From contig NZ_KV878783.1 of the NCBI RefSeq assembly GCF_001890765.1, positions 3,066,771 to 3,130,770 on the forward strand: DNA of 64,000 nt, written 5' to 3'. Position numbers and translations under genes: made by a program. This stretch comes from Spirulina major PCC 6313 (GTDB lineage: Bacteria; Cyanobacteriota; Cyanobacteriia; Cyanobacteriales; Spirulinaceae). The notes under the pieces are model-generated. The model did no database searches. It worked only from the letters and a program-made list of their open reading frames with translations, and was not told the DNA's origin. Shown piece after piece: positions 45,296 through 54,534 of this stretch (position 1 is its first letter; each line of letters begins with the position of its first letter).

Positions 45296-45619
45296 ATGGA
45301 TAACGAACCGCAAAAGTATTGCATGAAATGCACCCTTACCTTTGGTGATATTTATGGTCAGATCATTATCTGGTTAATTGTCATTTTTATCTCCCTAGCC
45401 ACAACGTTAGCCCTCTGGAGTAGTACTCGCCAAGCTTACGCCTTCTTAACAATTGGGATCATCCTCGTGCTCTCTTTGCCGTTCTTGGTTTTTGCCTTTG
45501 TGACCACATTGTTGAATCATATTGAGTTTGTTCCTCTTGAGGAAGAACAAACTACCAATCAGCTATCTTTGGACAATCCGCGATCGCTGAGCCAAAAAGC
45601 AGCCCCATCCGCCGGATAG
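45296..45619 (+). CDS. Small two-helix membrane protein, unknown
   Basis: 107 residues with two membrane helices (IIIWLIVIFISLATTLALW and AFLTIGIILVLSLPFLVFAFV) and a CMKC pair near the N-terminus. A strong GAGGAG site precedes ATG 45296 and an intrinsic terminator follows 58 bases after the stop, so it is a well-bounded single gene. I recognise no family. Confidence 0.75.
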   Translation: MDNEPQKYCMKCTLTFGDIYGQIIIWLIVIFISLATTLALWSSTRQAYAFLTIGIILVLSLPFLVFAFVTTLLNHIEFVPLEEEQTTNQLSLDNPRSLSQKAAPSAG

Positions 45620-45676
45620 GGTGGCAATATTGTTCAGTTCCATTCAACCGTTTAGTCTGTAAGACATACCTAACTG

Positions 45677-45703
45677 AAAAGGAGGCTATTCCTCCTTTTT
45701 TTT
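45677..45703 (+). terminator. Intrinsic terminator
   Basis: AAAAGGAGG-CTATT-CCTCCTTTTTTTT: a 9-bp perfect stem followed by eight T. Confidence 0.93.
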
Positions 45704-45874
45704 GTAGAAAATTGGGAGCATTTAGCGTGACATACTCCAGACAGCGATACAAGTATACGCTTCTGGCTTCTCCCACCTACTGCATCTGTAACGATCTTTA
45801 TTTCTAGAGCGTAGGATTCGAGCTTTTTAGACTCAAGCCCTCACCGAACCCTCTCCCACGGGGCGATTATCCAT

Positions 45875-46144
45875 TTGAGTACAGGACAAAAAATCAGGCT
45901 TTGACTGAAACCCTGATGATTTCGTAGGTTGGGTGGAACAATAAGCAAAACTCAACACGCTCCATCAAAATCCATAGTCTGTAGTGCGGGCATCTTGCCC
46001 GCTGGGATCAGACAAAATAGGGAGCAAATAGTCTGTAGTGCGGGCATCTTGCCCGCTGGGATCAGACAAAATAGGGAGCAGGGTGCTCCCACCCCATCAA
46101 AATCAAGATGCCGCCGTACATTTCAACGTTTGTCCTGTACTCAG
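45875..46144 (-). mobile_element. MITE-A copy 2 (270 bp, internal 54-bp duplication)
   Basis: Ends TTGAGTACAGGACAAA and TTTGTCCTGTACTCAG, with an exact 9-bp target duplication ATTATCCAT (45866-45874 and 46145-46153). It is longer than copies 1 and 3 because a 54-base internal unit containing GTGCGGGCATCTTGCCCGC is tandemly duplicated (units start ~45975 and ~46029). It inserted beside another dispersed repeat (CATAACCCAAGTTAC..., also at ~38918). Confidence 0.9.
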
Positions 46145-46238
46145 ATTATCCATAACCCAAGTTACAAATCTGGAGGGGGTATGAGTGAGCCGTGGTTGAC
46201 CCTCAGGATCATTGGCTCACATTCTGGTTAGCGATCGC

Positions 46239-46619
46239 TCAAGAACGGGGGGGATTATTCTCTTGGAATTGGAACTTGAGGTGTGATTGTGAGATATGAT
46301 TCTGTAATTTTTCAGCCTTCGCAAGCATGGCATGGCTTCTTTTTTCAAAGACGGCATGAATTCCCCGCATAATCACATTTTCTCGTTGCAGTTGACGCTC
46401 GGCAGATTCATAATTGATATGGGACAAATGCGGGGGATTTTGCCCTTCATCAAATACAGCATAAACGTTTGGGATTCGACTGAGGACATAGGCTAAAAGC
46501 TCAGGAATCAGATCATGCTGCTGGAAGTAGTGTTGAATACATTCGGATTGTGTTGCAAGGATATGTTCAATATCGTCTTGCACGAATAAAAGGGTCATAT
46601 TGACCAGGTTCTTGCCCAT
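46239..46619 (-). CDS. ComFB-domain protein
   Basis: 126 residues. LVNMTLLFVQDDIEHIL and LIPELLAYVLSRIPNVYAVFDEG match the late-competence ComFB domain; the tail NYESAERQLQRENVIMRGIHAV is conserved in the cyanobacterial version. Recent work links such proteins to cyclic dinucleotide binding and competence or motility control. GGAG upstream supports ATG 46619 over the longer frame at 46667. Confidence 0.85.
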   Translation of the reverse strand: MGKNLVNMTLLFVQDDIEHILATQSECIQHYFQQHDLIPELLAYVLSRIPNVYAVFDEGQNPPHLSHINYESAERQLQRENVIMRGIHAVFEKRSHAMLAKAEKLQNHISQSHLKFQFQENNPPRS

Positions 46620-46804
46620 TGCGTTTTCTCCAGACTTATCAAGAAGTCTGAATGACTGTATCGCCAAGTTCCCATTATAGGGGGAATGGGTGCATCTGAG
46701 ACATGGGAAAATGATACCTGTTGTCGGGAATTTGAGGTATTTGTCTGGAATGAAACTGAGTATTTTTGCTTAATGGGATTGTGATGATTTTGGGGATTGT
46801 GGCG

Positions 46805-47323
46805 TTAGTTTCGGACTAGGGTTTGGGGGGAAGGGTGAGGCGGGGGAGCGATCGCACCTGGACGCTTCCGTAAACTGTAACGAGCCAGTTCAATCGTCTG
46901 GGGAAAGACACCTACGAGATTCCCCAGCACATCATCGGGGATTTCAGCGATCGCCCGTCGGCCAAAATATTGCCGCATCATCACCACAATCCGCCGCGCC
47001 CGCTTCAGGGGAACCTCACAATCAACAGCCTTCTGGGTCGCTTCGATCCATTGGCGGCGCACATGAAAGGCCCGATACTTGCGCTCAAAGGTTTCCGGAT
47101 AGGTCAACGCCGCCCGGCCAATGGGAATCAACCGCGCACAGTCTAGATCCACCACACCGCCCACAATTGCCCCCGGCCCCACCACTTCGGCGAAATGAGG
47201 ATGGCAAATAATCATGCCGTTGCCCCGTCGCGCTTTGACGTAGAACACTTGCCCACTCCGCAATTGATTGAGGACTTGCGTGGGACGAAAGAGGGGGTTT
47301 ATGCTCAGTGCGTATTGGGACAT
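46805..47323 (-). CDS. Conserved-looking unknown protein
   Basis: 172 residues, basic, no signal or membrane segment: QVLNQLRSGQVFYVKARRGNGMIICHP, GPGAIVGGVVDLDCARLIPIG, then a helical C-terminal half rich in Arg (RARRIVVMMRQYFGRRAIAEI). HIP1 sites occur within the frame, as in neighbouring genes. Family not recognised. Confidence 0.65.
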   Translation of the reverse strand: MSQYALSINPLFRPTQVLNQLRSGQVFYVKARRGNGMIICHPHFAEVVGPGAIVGGVVDLDCARLIPIGRAALTYPETFERKYRAFHVRRQWIEATQKAVDCEVPLKRARRIVVMMRQYFGRRAIAEIPDDVLGNLVGVFPQTIELARYSLRKRPGAIAPPPHPSPQTLVRN

Positions 47324-47771
47324 CGTTCGTTCAAGACTGAATTGTCATTTCAAGATTCAATCACAATCGGTGGATGGCGTTGGCTCAGTATCCGATTCGA
47401 CCGGAGGAAGATACTGGACGATGAAACTGCATTGGTTTGCATCGGAATGCGTCTAAACGCCTTCGCCGATAAGACCCTATCTCTATTTTAAAACGTGCTC
47501 ACAAAATAAAAGACCGCGTATCTGTTGATCTTCTCAGTTATATTTTTGTCACAATAGACACATTATAACTCAGTAGTTTCAAGGAGATCGGAAGCCGTTG
47601 ATGACCCTGACCCGAAGCGATGGGGACTCTGGGCCATGATCATAGCGTAAGCCTTGAGGGATGCCGCAACGATTTTGAGGGGCGAATTTGCGATCGCTCC
47701 CCCCCAAAGCAAGCCAGAATCCCAAAAGTCTGGCATGATCAAAACTGCATTCCTTTCAGCGGATCAAACCT
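47324..47771. other. Gap without an assigned gene
   Basis: 448 bases between the unknown minus-strand gene and rnz. It includes an AT-rich stretch (47515-47575) that is a plausible promoter zone, with TATAAC at 47564. A 12-codon frame after AAGGAGAT (~47581) is too short to call. No other structure seen. Confidence 0.45.
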
Positions 47772-48731
47772 GTGGACGTGACCTTTCTCGGAACTAGCTC
47801 TGGTGTGCCAACGCGATCGCGCAATGTCTCCAGCGTCGCCCTAAGACTCCCCCAGCGAGCTGAAATTTGGCTCTTTGACTGCGGCGAAGGCACTCAGCAC
47901 CAACTCCTCCGCAGCGACATCAAACCCTCCCAAATTCGCCGCATCTTCATCACCCACATGCACGGCGATCACATCTACGGCCTGATGGGCTTAATCGCCA
48001 GTTGTGGCCTCGCCGGTTCGGGCCAACCCATCGACATCTACGGCCCCGCAGGCCTCGCCGACTACATCGCCGCCTGTAGCCGCTACTCCTACATGGACAT
48101 CAGCAAACGGGTGACAGTACATCGCATTCAACCCGGCTTAGTCTACGAAGATGCCGAGTTTAGCGTCCACTGCGCCAAGCTCAATCACCGCATCCCCGCC
48201 CACGGCTATCGCATCGCCGAAAAAGACCGCCCCGGCCGGTTTCGCATCGAACAGGCCCAAGCCCTCCAGATTCCCGCCGGGCCCATCTATGGTGCGCTCA
48301 AACAAGGCAAGACCGTCACCCTAGACGATGGACGCACGATCCACGGTGCGGATCTCTGCGACCCCCCGGAGACAGGGCGAACCGTGATTTACTGCACAGA
48401 TACGGTGTTTTGTGATGCGGCGGTGGATTTAGCTCAGGGAGCGGATCTGTTGATTCACGAGGCGACCTTTGCCCACCACGATGCCCAGATGGCCTTTGAT
48501 CGGCTCCATTCCACCTCGACCATGGCGGCCCAAGTGGCACTGTTGGCCCAGGTGAACCAGTTAATCATGACCCACTTTAGCCCCCGCTATGCACCGGGCA
48601 ATCCGATCCAACTGGGGGACTTGTTGGCTGAAGCCCAGGCGATTTTTCCCCAAACCCTGTTAGCCAAGGACTTTTTAACCTACAGCGTGCCGCGCCATCG
48701 TGAGAACATCGTGGCTAATGCGCTGGGATAA
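47772..48731 (+). CDS. rnz: Ribonuclease Z
   Basis: 319 residues, metallo-beta-lactamase fold: VTFLGTSSGVPTRSRNVSS at the N-terminus, the zinc motif THMHGDHIYGLMG (HxHxDH), a flexible exosite region, YCTDTVFCD and MTHFSPRY. Matures the 3' end of tRNA precursors. The start is GTG 47772 (MDVTFLGT), matching the family N-terminus. Confidence 0.96.
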   Translation: MDVTFLGTSSGVPTRSRNVSSVALRLPQRAEIWLFDCGEGTQHQLLRSDIKPSQIRRIFITHMHGDHIYGLMGLIASCGLAGSGQPIDIYGPAGLADYIAACSRYSYMDISKRVTVHRIQPGLVYEDAEFSVHCAKLNHRIPAHGYRIAEKDRPGRFRIEQAQALQIPAGPIYGALKQGKTVTLDDGRTIHGADLCDPPETGRTVIYCTDTVFCDAAVDLAQGADLLIHEATFAHHDAQMAFDRLHSTSTMAAQVALLAQVNQLIMTHFSPRYAPGNPIQLGDLLAEAQAIFPQTLLAKDFLTYSVPRHRENIVANALG

Positions 48732-48744
48732 ACAGACTCATCTA

Positions 48745-48964
48745 GTCTCAGTGAGCCAGAGGCTCACACTCCTTGAAACCCGCTGTCGTGGGGGCTTCTA
48801 GCTCGCTGCTAGTCGGGAGCAAGTCTCAGTGAGCCAGAGGCTCACACTCCTTGAAACCCGCTGTCGTGGGGGCTTCTAGCTCGCTGCTAGTCGGGAGCAA
48901 GTCTCAGTGAGCCAGAGGCTCACACTCCTTGAAACCCGCTGTCGTGGGGGCTTCTAGCTCGCTG
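48745..48964. repeat. 78-bp tandem repeat, 2.8 copies
   Basis: Units start at 48745, 48823 and 48901 with exact 78-base spacing and are essentially identical. Each holds the palindrome GTGAGCCAGAGGCTCAC and the GCTTCTAGCTCGCTG motif. It follows rnz. The rest of the gap to 49096 has no gene. Confidence 0.92.
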
Positions 48965-49096
48965 TTCCTGGGCTAATGCTGTGACGATACGCTTGGATCG
49001 GTGGGTTACGGCGAATTGCTGAATTGCAGTTATGACCTACGTTTTAGCCGCCTAACCCACCCTACGATAAAGCACTATTTTAGCTGTGCCGTTGCA

Positions 49097-49624
49097 CTAG
49101 TTGGTGGAGATTGCTCCCTCATACTTTGCGGCTATCTCGGCGATCGGAGTTGCTTCGTAGTATTCAAAGGGTTGATGAATCCAAGGATTATCACTGAGGT
49201 AGTCCACATAGTAATCCGGCTTGAAGACTGAACAGGACTTATACCAGAGCACTGCTGTGCGAATGTCGCGGATTGTGTCGCCGTAGTGATCTAGTAACCA
49301 CTGTTTCGACTCGCGGAGACTCACGCCAGAATCAGCTAAGTCATCCACCACGAGGACGCGATCGCCCAGGGTCTCTGTCGTCATCGAGAGATGATCCGAG
49401 AACCGAATTTGACCCCGTTGGCGGTTGCCTTCCCCCTGGTAAGACGAGGCGGACATCACCGCTAAGGGATAGTGATACAAGCGGCACAACACATCCCCCA
49501 CCCGTAAGCCACCCTTGGCAATGCAAACGATCTGGTTAAATTGCCAGTCAGACCGGTAGAGTTGCGCGGCCAATTGCTCAATTTTTTGGTGGTAATCTGA
49601 CCAAGACACATAAAGATCTGACAT
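49097..49624 (-). CDS. Phosphoribosyltransferase
   Basis: 175 residues: VCIAKGGLRVGDVLCRLY, then VLVVDDLADSGVSLRESKQWL, the PRPP-binding loop, and a C-terminal VDYLSDNPWIHQPFEYYEA as in xanthine/hypoxanthine phosphoribosyltransferases. Purine salvage is likely; exact base unknown. ATG 49624 (MSDLYVSW) is preferred to the open frame from 49660. Confidence 0.88.
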   Translation of the reverse strand: MSDLYVSWSDYHQKIEQLAAQLYRSDWQFNQIVCIAKGGLRVGDVLCRLYHYPLAVMSASSYQGEGNRQRGQIRFSDHLSMTTETLGDRVLVVDDLADSGVSLRESKQWLLDHYGDTIRDIRTAVLWYKSCSVFKPDYYVDYLSDNPWIHQPFEYYEATPIAEIAAKYEGAISTN

Positions 49625-49724
49625 AGTCCTGCGTATAGTGATAAGGAACAACAATTCCAATAGAGTATGACAAACTCTTTAACAAAGATTGTGTTGCCAT
49701 ACTGTTGATAGTGAACCCTGTGCT

Positions 49725-51410
49725 ATGACCTCATCCCCTTCGTCGGATTCTCCCCTCGCTGCTAGTCCGGATCATGTGGTGGAGCGCCTCAACTTCACGA
49801 CAAAATTAGCCTATGGTGCTGGCGATTTAGGGCCAGCGATCACGGCTAATGTTTTAGTCTTTTTCCTGCTCTACTTTTTTACGAATGTGGCGGGTCTCTC
49901 GGCAGGGTTGGCCAGTTCGGTCTTGGCGATTGGGAAAATTTCCGATGCGATTAATGATCCGATTACGGGGATTTTGAGCGATCGCACCCGTACCCGGTGG
50001 GGTCGGCGGTTGCCCTGGATGGTGGGTGGCGCGATTCCCTTCAGTGTCTTGTTTTTTCTGCAATGGCTCGTGCCGGAATTTAGCCCCGATCCCGCCGTCA
50101 ATCAATGGGGTTTATTTGCCTATTATGTAATCGTCGCGATCCTCTTCAACCTGGCCTATACCGCCGTTAACCTGCCCTACACCGCCCTCACCCCCGAACT
50201 CACCCAGGACTACAACGAACGCACCGGCCTGAATAGTTTTCGGATGGCGTTTTCCATTAGCGGTAGTATTTTGTCCTTGATTTTGGCGCAGATTCTCTTT
50301 GGGCTGTATCCCGGTGATCCCTTGATGCAATATTGGGCCCTGGGGCTGTTGTGCTCTTTGATTTCCGTGGTGGCGATTCTGTGGTGTGCGCTGCGCATCC
50401 GCGAACGGGGGGCTGATCCGATCATTCCGGCATCAATCCGGCAGGGGTTGGGCTATGGGTTGATCGGGGCCGGAGGGTTAGGGGTGTTTTTGGGGGTGAG
50501 TTGGATTGTGGGTGGGGCGAGTCGTTGGGGGATGATTGCGGCGGTGTTGCTGGGGGTGTTGGGGGTTGCCTTTGGGATCACCCTGGTGTTTTCCACGCCG
50601 GAGGCTCATTTGGTGGGTGAGGTGGCTCAGAAGGCGCGATCGCTCGCCGCCGCTGCTCCCAATGTGCCGATCCTCACCCAATTGAACGTGGTGTTAAAAA
50701 CCAAGCCGTTTCTGTTTGTGATCGGGATTTACCTCTGTTCTTGGTTGGCGGTGCAGTTAACCGCGTCGATTTTGATTTACTTTGTGGTGAGTTGGATGAA
50801 CCTCCCGGAAGAGGCCTTTCCGGGGGTGGCGATCGCAGTTCAAGGCACAGCCCTCGTGATGCTCTTTGTCTGGAAACAAGTGAGCGATCGCGTCGGCAAA
50901 AAAATCGTCTACGCCCTCGGCACTAGCATCTGGATCATCGCCCAAGGCGGCCTATTTTTCCTCCAACCGGGCCAAGTTACCGCCCTCTATCTCCTCGCAT
51001 CCCTGGCCGGTTGTGGGGTCTCCGTCGCCTATCTGATCCCCTGGTCAATGGTTCCCGACATCATTGAATGGGATGAACTCAACACCGGCCAACGCCGCGA
51101 AGGCGTTTTCTACGGGTTTATGGTGCTGTTGCAAAAATTCGGCCTCGCCCTCGCTCTTTTCCTCGTCGGTCAGGGTCTTGACTATGCCGGATTCGTCGAA
51201 CGCGCCCCCGGTGAACCATTACCCGTGCAACCCGACAGTGCCCTCACCGCCATTCGCCTCGTGGTCGGCCCGTTTCCCATCGTTGTCCTCCTCTTGGGGT
51301 TGATCTTGGTGTATTTCTACCCCATCACCCGCAGTGTTCATGATGACATTCGCCGCCAACTGGCCGAACGCCTTGCCCAACAGAAACTGCAAGCCGAGGA
51401 GAACGCATAA
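49725..51410 (+). CDS. GPH-family sugar:cation symporter (MFS)
   Basis: 561 residues, 12 helices. The GPH/MelB hallmarks are present: [13 protein letters not shown] near the start, [28 protein letters not shown] (loop 2-3) and [19 protein letters not shown] (loop 4-5). Probably imports a sugar or glycoside with a cation. ATG 49725 fits the family start. nfi follows by 2 bases. Confidence 0.9.
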   Translation: MTSSPSSDSPLAASPDHVVERLNFTTKLAYGAGDLGPAITANVLVFFLLYFFTNVAGLSAGLASSVLAIGKISDAINDPITGILSDRTRTRWGRRLPWMVGGAIPFSVLFFLQWLVPEFSPDPAVNQWGLFAYYVIVAILFNLAYTAVNLPYTALTPELTQDYNERTGLNSFRMAFSISGSILSLILAQILFGLYPGDPLMQYWALGLLCSLISVVAILWCALRIRERGADPIIPASIRQGLGYGLIGAGGLGVFLGVSWIVGGASRWGMIAAVLLGVLGVAFGITLVFSTPEAHLVGEVAQKARSLAAAAPNVPILTQLNVVLKTKPFLFVIGIYLCSWLAVQLTASILIYFVVSWMNLPEEAFPGVAIAVQGTALVMLFVWKQVSDRVGKKIVYALGTSIWIIAQGGLFFLQPGQVTALYLLASLAGCGVSVAYLIPWSMVPDIIEWDELNTGQRREGVFYGFMVLLQKFGLALALFLVGQGLDYAGFVERAPGEPLPVQPDSALTAIRLVVGPFPIVVLLLGLILVYFYPITRSVHDDIRRQLAERLAQQKLQAEENA

Positions 51411-51412
51411 CC

Positions 51413-52075
51413 ATGAAAGCCAAATTGGATCATCCGTTGTCGCCCACCGTTGCCGAGGCGAAAGCAATGCAAACGGAGTTGCGATCGCAGGTGATCACCT
51501 GCGATCGCCTCAATACCGTGGAACGGGTGGCGGGTCTGGATGCCGGGTTTGATCACGTCGCAGGCATCACCCGTGCGGCGGTGGTGGTGTTGAGTTTTCC
51601 CGCGTTGGAGGTGCTAGAAGAAGCGATCGCCGAGATTCCCACCACCTTCCCCTATGTGCCGGGCTATCTCTCCTTTCGGGAAGTGCCCGCCCTGTTAGCC
51701 GCCTTAGAGAAACTCACCCTCACCCCGGATCTGCTGCTCTGTGATGGCCAAGGCTACGCCCATCCACGCCGCTTTGGGTTGGCCTGTCATTTGGGGGTAT
51801 TGTTGGACTGTCCGACGATTGGGGTGGCGAAGTCGCGGTTTATCGGCACCCATGGGGAACCGGGGCCAGAAAAAGGGGATTGGGTTCCATTGATGGATGG
51901 GGATGAAACGATTGGGGCCGTGGTGCGATCGCGCTCCCACACCAAACCCCTCTACATTTCCATCGGCCATCGCCTCAGCCTTCCCACCGCGATCGACTAT
52001 GTGCTGCGCTGCACCCCCAAATACCGCCTCCCCGAAACCACCCGCCGCGCCGATCGCCTCTCGAAAACGGCCTAA
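51413..52075 (+). CDS. nfi: Endonuclease V
   Basis: 220 residues: VAGLDAGFD (first acidic residue), [20 protein letters not shown] (wedge PYxP-like region), [22 protein letters not shown] (DGxG catalytic) and [10 protein letters not shown]. Cleaves near deoxyinosine in DNA or inosine in RNA. It is coupled to the transporter gene by position, which has no obvious functional meaning. Confidence 0.95.
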   Translation: MKAKLDHPLSPTVAEAKAMQTELRSQVITCDRLNTVERVAGLDAGFDHVAGITRAAVVVLSFPALEVLEEAIAEIPTTFPYVPGYLSFREVPALLAALEKLTLTPDLLLCDGQGYAHPRRFGLACHLGVLLDCPTIGVAKSRFIGTHGEPGPEKGDWVPLMDGDETIGAVVRSRSHTKPLYISIGHRLSLPTAIDYVLRCTPKYRLPETTRRADRLSKTA

Positions 52076-52089
52076 CCGGGCAGCGGTCG

Positions 52090-52500
52090 TTATGAAGCGA
52101 TCGCGGTCAATCCGTTAAACACCGGGGATGTTTGCGAAGCCATCAGCACCAATTGCGCGGGAATAGTTGCCGCTTTGGCCGTGAGACGGATGGCCGGAGG
52201 GAGTTGAACCTGAGTAATGGTGTGATCCTGGGGGCGCACCCAGCCACAGGGAAACCAACGACCCCACCCGTAGCGGCATTCCTGGGGATTCAAATGCACC
52301 ATCACCACACAACAGCGATTTGACTGTTGAGGCGACATCATCGCGGGATAGAGCACACCGTGAATACCATAATCACAATTGTGGCGGAGTTCGCGAGGTT
52401 TAAAGTGGGCTTGGAGAGTAATCAAGGGGGTGCGATCGCGCCCATGGGGGCCAATCGACGGTTGAGTTGCACAGAGGTGGAGGAGTGTTAAGTGAGCCAT
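52090..52500 (-). CDS. Unknown protein
   Basis: 136 residues; several Cys and His (LHLCATQP, RHNCDYGIHG, NRCCVVMVHL, QECRYGWGRWFPCGW) could bind metal. No family recognised. It is convergent with nfi. Codon use resembles nearby genes, but coding status is not certain. Confidence 0.5.
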   Translation of the reverse strand: MAHLTLLHLCATQPSIGPHGRDRTPLITLQAHFKPRELRHNCDYGIHGVLYPAMMSPQQSNRCCVVMVHLNPQECRYGWGRWFPCGWVRPQDHTITQVQLPPAIRLTAKAATIPAQLVLMASQTSPVFNGLTAIAS

Positions 52501-52691
52501 AGTTCAGGATGCACAAGACCAACGGTACATCTTAACGTTAATGGTGCGATCGCCCCACCGACAAGATCAGCCATTATGCCGAGGATCTGATCTTGACAAT
52601 CCGGAAATCATGATCAATGCAGCCTCAGCAGACCATGCCCATCTAATCCCAGCAAGAAATCTGCCCTTGTTACTTTTTTTGGCTGTTTTTA

Positions 52692-53960
52692 TCAGTCTAT
52701 TATGTTGTGCTTGATAAAATCTTTTAATACTGCTTTTACAACAGGAACAGATACACCATTTCCCATTTGTTTATAAACAGCATCATCATTATCTAGTAGC
52801 TTATAGCTGTCGGGATAGCCTTGTAACCTGGCGCATTCTCTTGGCGTTATACGTCTAGGAATATTATTTTGCACGATACCCAATCTGTTCGAGTCGGAAG
52901 CAGTAAGAGTGATAGAAATACCATCAGGATCAAGAAACTTAAAGATCTCAAATGACATATTTCCAGAGACCGGGTCATATTTACCTTCATGACAACCTAA
53001 ATATCCTTTTTTTATCAATGACCTGGTTACTTCTTCAAAGTTTTCATCATGATAAAAAGTCAAGATTTGATCTTTAGTTAATTTTTTGCCATCTTGATTT
53101 TTTCCGAATTTTTTTTTCCTGCGATTCTCAATAAGCAAATTCATGAAATTGATTTCTTGCGAAGTACATTCACCTTTTAATCCTAGCTGCCAAGAGTGTA
53201 ATGACTTTCCTCCTCTGTAGTCTATGAGTCTATAGCCATGAAGCTCATTAAAGTTATTGCCTATTACCTTTCGCAGTTTTTCAATAAAATCCTCAGAACA
53301 AGAATATTTTGGATTAGGACTATCTTCCAATATATCTCTCACCGTTAAAAATTGTGCTTCTTTATCGTCAAATAGAGACATTTGATACCATTCTTTATGT
53401 CTTTTGAATTTATGTGTGTCAGATGCTCCTTTATTACTATTGATTGTTAATCTAACTGCTTGCTTGAAAGCACCTAAAATGTAAACTCTGACTCTGTTTT
53501 GAGGCACACCATGATTGCTAGAATTAAGCAGTCGATATTCAACAGAATAATTTAGTTTTCTTAATCTATTAAGGATAGTCTCAAAAGTTCTGCCATGATC
53601 ATGTGTCATCAATCCTTCGACATTTTCTAACAAAAAGTACAATGGCCTTTTTTGCAGCAATATCCTTTCTATATCAAAAAACAAAGTTCCTCTTGTATCA
53701 GCAAACCCTTGCTGATTACCCCCATAAGAAAAGGGCTGACAAGGAAAACCAGCTAGCAGAAAATCAAAATCTGGAAACTCCGTAACTTTAGTTATGTCAG
53801 AATGAGGATTGACACCAAAATTGATCTCATAAGACAAGCAAGAATCTTTATTGATCTCAGAACTATACACACACTCATAATTAATACAAAGTTCATTGCA
53901 AGCCTGCTCAAACGCTAATCGTATTCCACCTGTTCCTGCAAATAAATCTATAAACTTCAT
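52692..53960 (-). CDS. DNA (cytosine-5) methyltransferase, foreign AT-rich copy
   Basis: 422 residues. KFIDLFAGTGGIRLAFEQA (I), LLAGFPCQPFSYGGNQQGFADTRG (IV, catalytic Cys), FLLENVEGL (VI), PQNRVRVYILG (VIII) and RLQGYPDSY with QMGNGVSVPVV (IX-X). The recognition region shares SLHSWQL and IENRRKKKFG with the methyltransferase at 18.2 kb. AAGGA before ATG 53960 fixes the start. The gene is far more AT-rich than its surroundings and lacks HIP1, so it was acquired recently. No full restriction partner is visible. Confidence 0.93.
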   Translation of the reverse strand: MKFIDLFAGTGGIRLAFEQACNELCINYECVYSSEINKDSCLSYEINFGVNPHSDITKVTEFPDFDFLLAGFPCQPFSYGGNQQGFADTRGTLFFDIERILLQKRPLYFLLENVEGLMTHDHGRTFETILNRLRKLNYSVEYRLLNSSNHGVPQNRVRVYILGAFKQAVRLTINSNKGASDTHKFKRHKEWYQMSLFDDKEAQFLTVRDILEDSPNPKYSCSEDFIEKLRKVIGNNFNELHGYRLIDYRGGKSLHSWQLGLKGECTSQEINFMNLLIENRRKKKFGKNQDGKKLTKDQILTFYHDENFEEVTRSLIKKGYLGCHEGKYDPVSGNMSFEIFKFLDPDGISITLTASDSNRLGIVQNNIPRRITPRECARLQGYPDSYKLLDNDDAVYKQMGNGVSVPVVKAVLKDFIKHNIID

Positions 53961-53975
53961 CAAGTTCCTTGCCTA

Positions 53976-54149
53976 TCAAATACTTGAAAGGGGGATTTTT
54001 TTTGATAAAGAAATGATCTTCAAAAAATCATCTTGGGTTTTGAGTAATTCAGGAACAATACTAATTGATGCATTTTGTTGATTTAAATGATCAGGCCACC
54101 AGAAGATAGCATGATTCTCTAATTCTTGAATGCTCCGATTGTATTTCAT
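53976..54149 (-). CDS. 57-codon frame upstream of the foreign methyltransferase
   Basis: ATG 54149 is preceded by AAGGATGAT (good ribosome site) and reads MKYNRSIQELENHAIFWWPD... to a stop 15 bases before the methyltransferase ATG. No family recognised. The ribosome site lies inside the 9-bp target duplication of MITE-A copy 3. An A8 run near the end could allow a frameshift into a frame that stays open past the methyltransferase start. It could be a controller, or the remains of a restriction gene. Confidence 0.5.
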   Translation of the reverse strand: MKYNRSIQELENHAIFWWPDHLNQQNASISIVPELLKTQDDFLKIISLSKKIPLSSI

Positions 54150-54160
54150 CTATCATCCTT

Positions 54161-54377
54161 CTGAGTACAGGACAAAAAATCAGGCTTTGGCTGAAACCCT
54201 GATGATTTCGTAGTTGGGTGGAACAATAGCAAAACTCAACACGCTCCCTAAAAATCCATAGTCTGTTGTAGTGCGAGCAGCTTGCCCGCTGGGATCAGAC
54301 AAAATAGGGAGCAGGATGCTCCCACCCCATCAAAATCAAGATGCCGCCGTACATTTCAACTTTTGTCCTGTACTCAG
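54161..54377 (-). mobile_element. MITE-A copy 3 (217 bp)
   Basis: Ends CTGAGTACAGGACAAA and TTTGTCCTGTACTCAG; exact 9-bp target duplication ATCATCCTT (54152-54160, 54378-54386). The insertion lies 12 bases upstream of the small frame that precedes the methyltransferase. The rest of the gap to 54534 is AT-rich and has no gene. Confidence 0.9.
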
Positions 54378-54534
54378 ATCATCCTTATTCTTTGCTTGAT
54401 TATTCTCAATTCATTAACTGCTATTCCAATATAGCAATATTCACTTACTTACTTGAGTAACCACAATAAATAAAAATCGTTAAAAATAAGGCATTACGCT
54501 TGGCTTTAGATGATATTTCTATTTTCCATTTTCC

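Noticed and set aside
45900-46120. Plus-strand frame across MITE-A copy 2 with a repeated CSAGILPAGIRQ peptide
   Set aside because: It is the translation of the element's own 54-bp duplication, with no ribosome site or homology.
47195-47491. Plus-strand frame over and beyond the 46805-47323 gene
   Set aside because: It overlaps the better supported minus-strand gene and its residues look random.
48745-48964. 78-bp array as a CRISPR
   Set aside because: Units are identical along their whole length, with no variable spacers and no cas genes.
53896-54081. Plus-strand 61-codon frame opposite the foreign methyltransferase start
   Set aside because: Lies antisense to the clear methyltransferase N-terminus and its leader.
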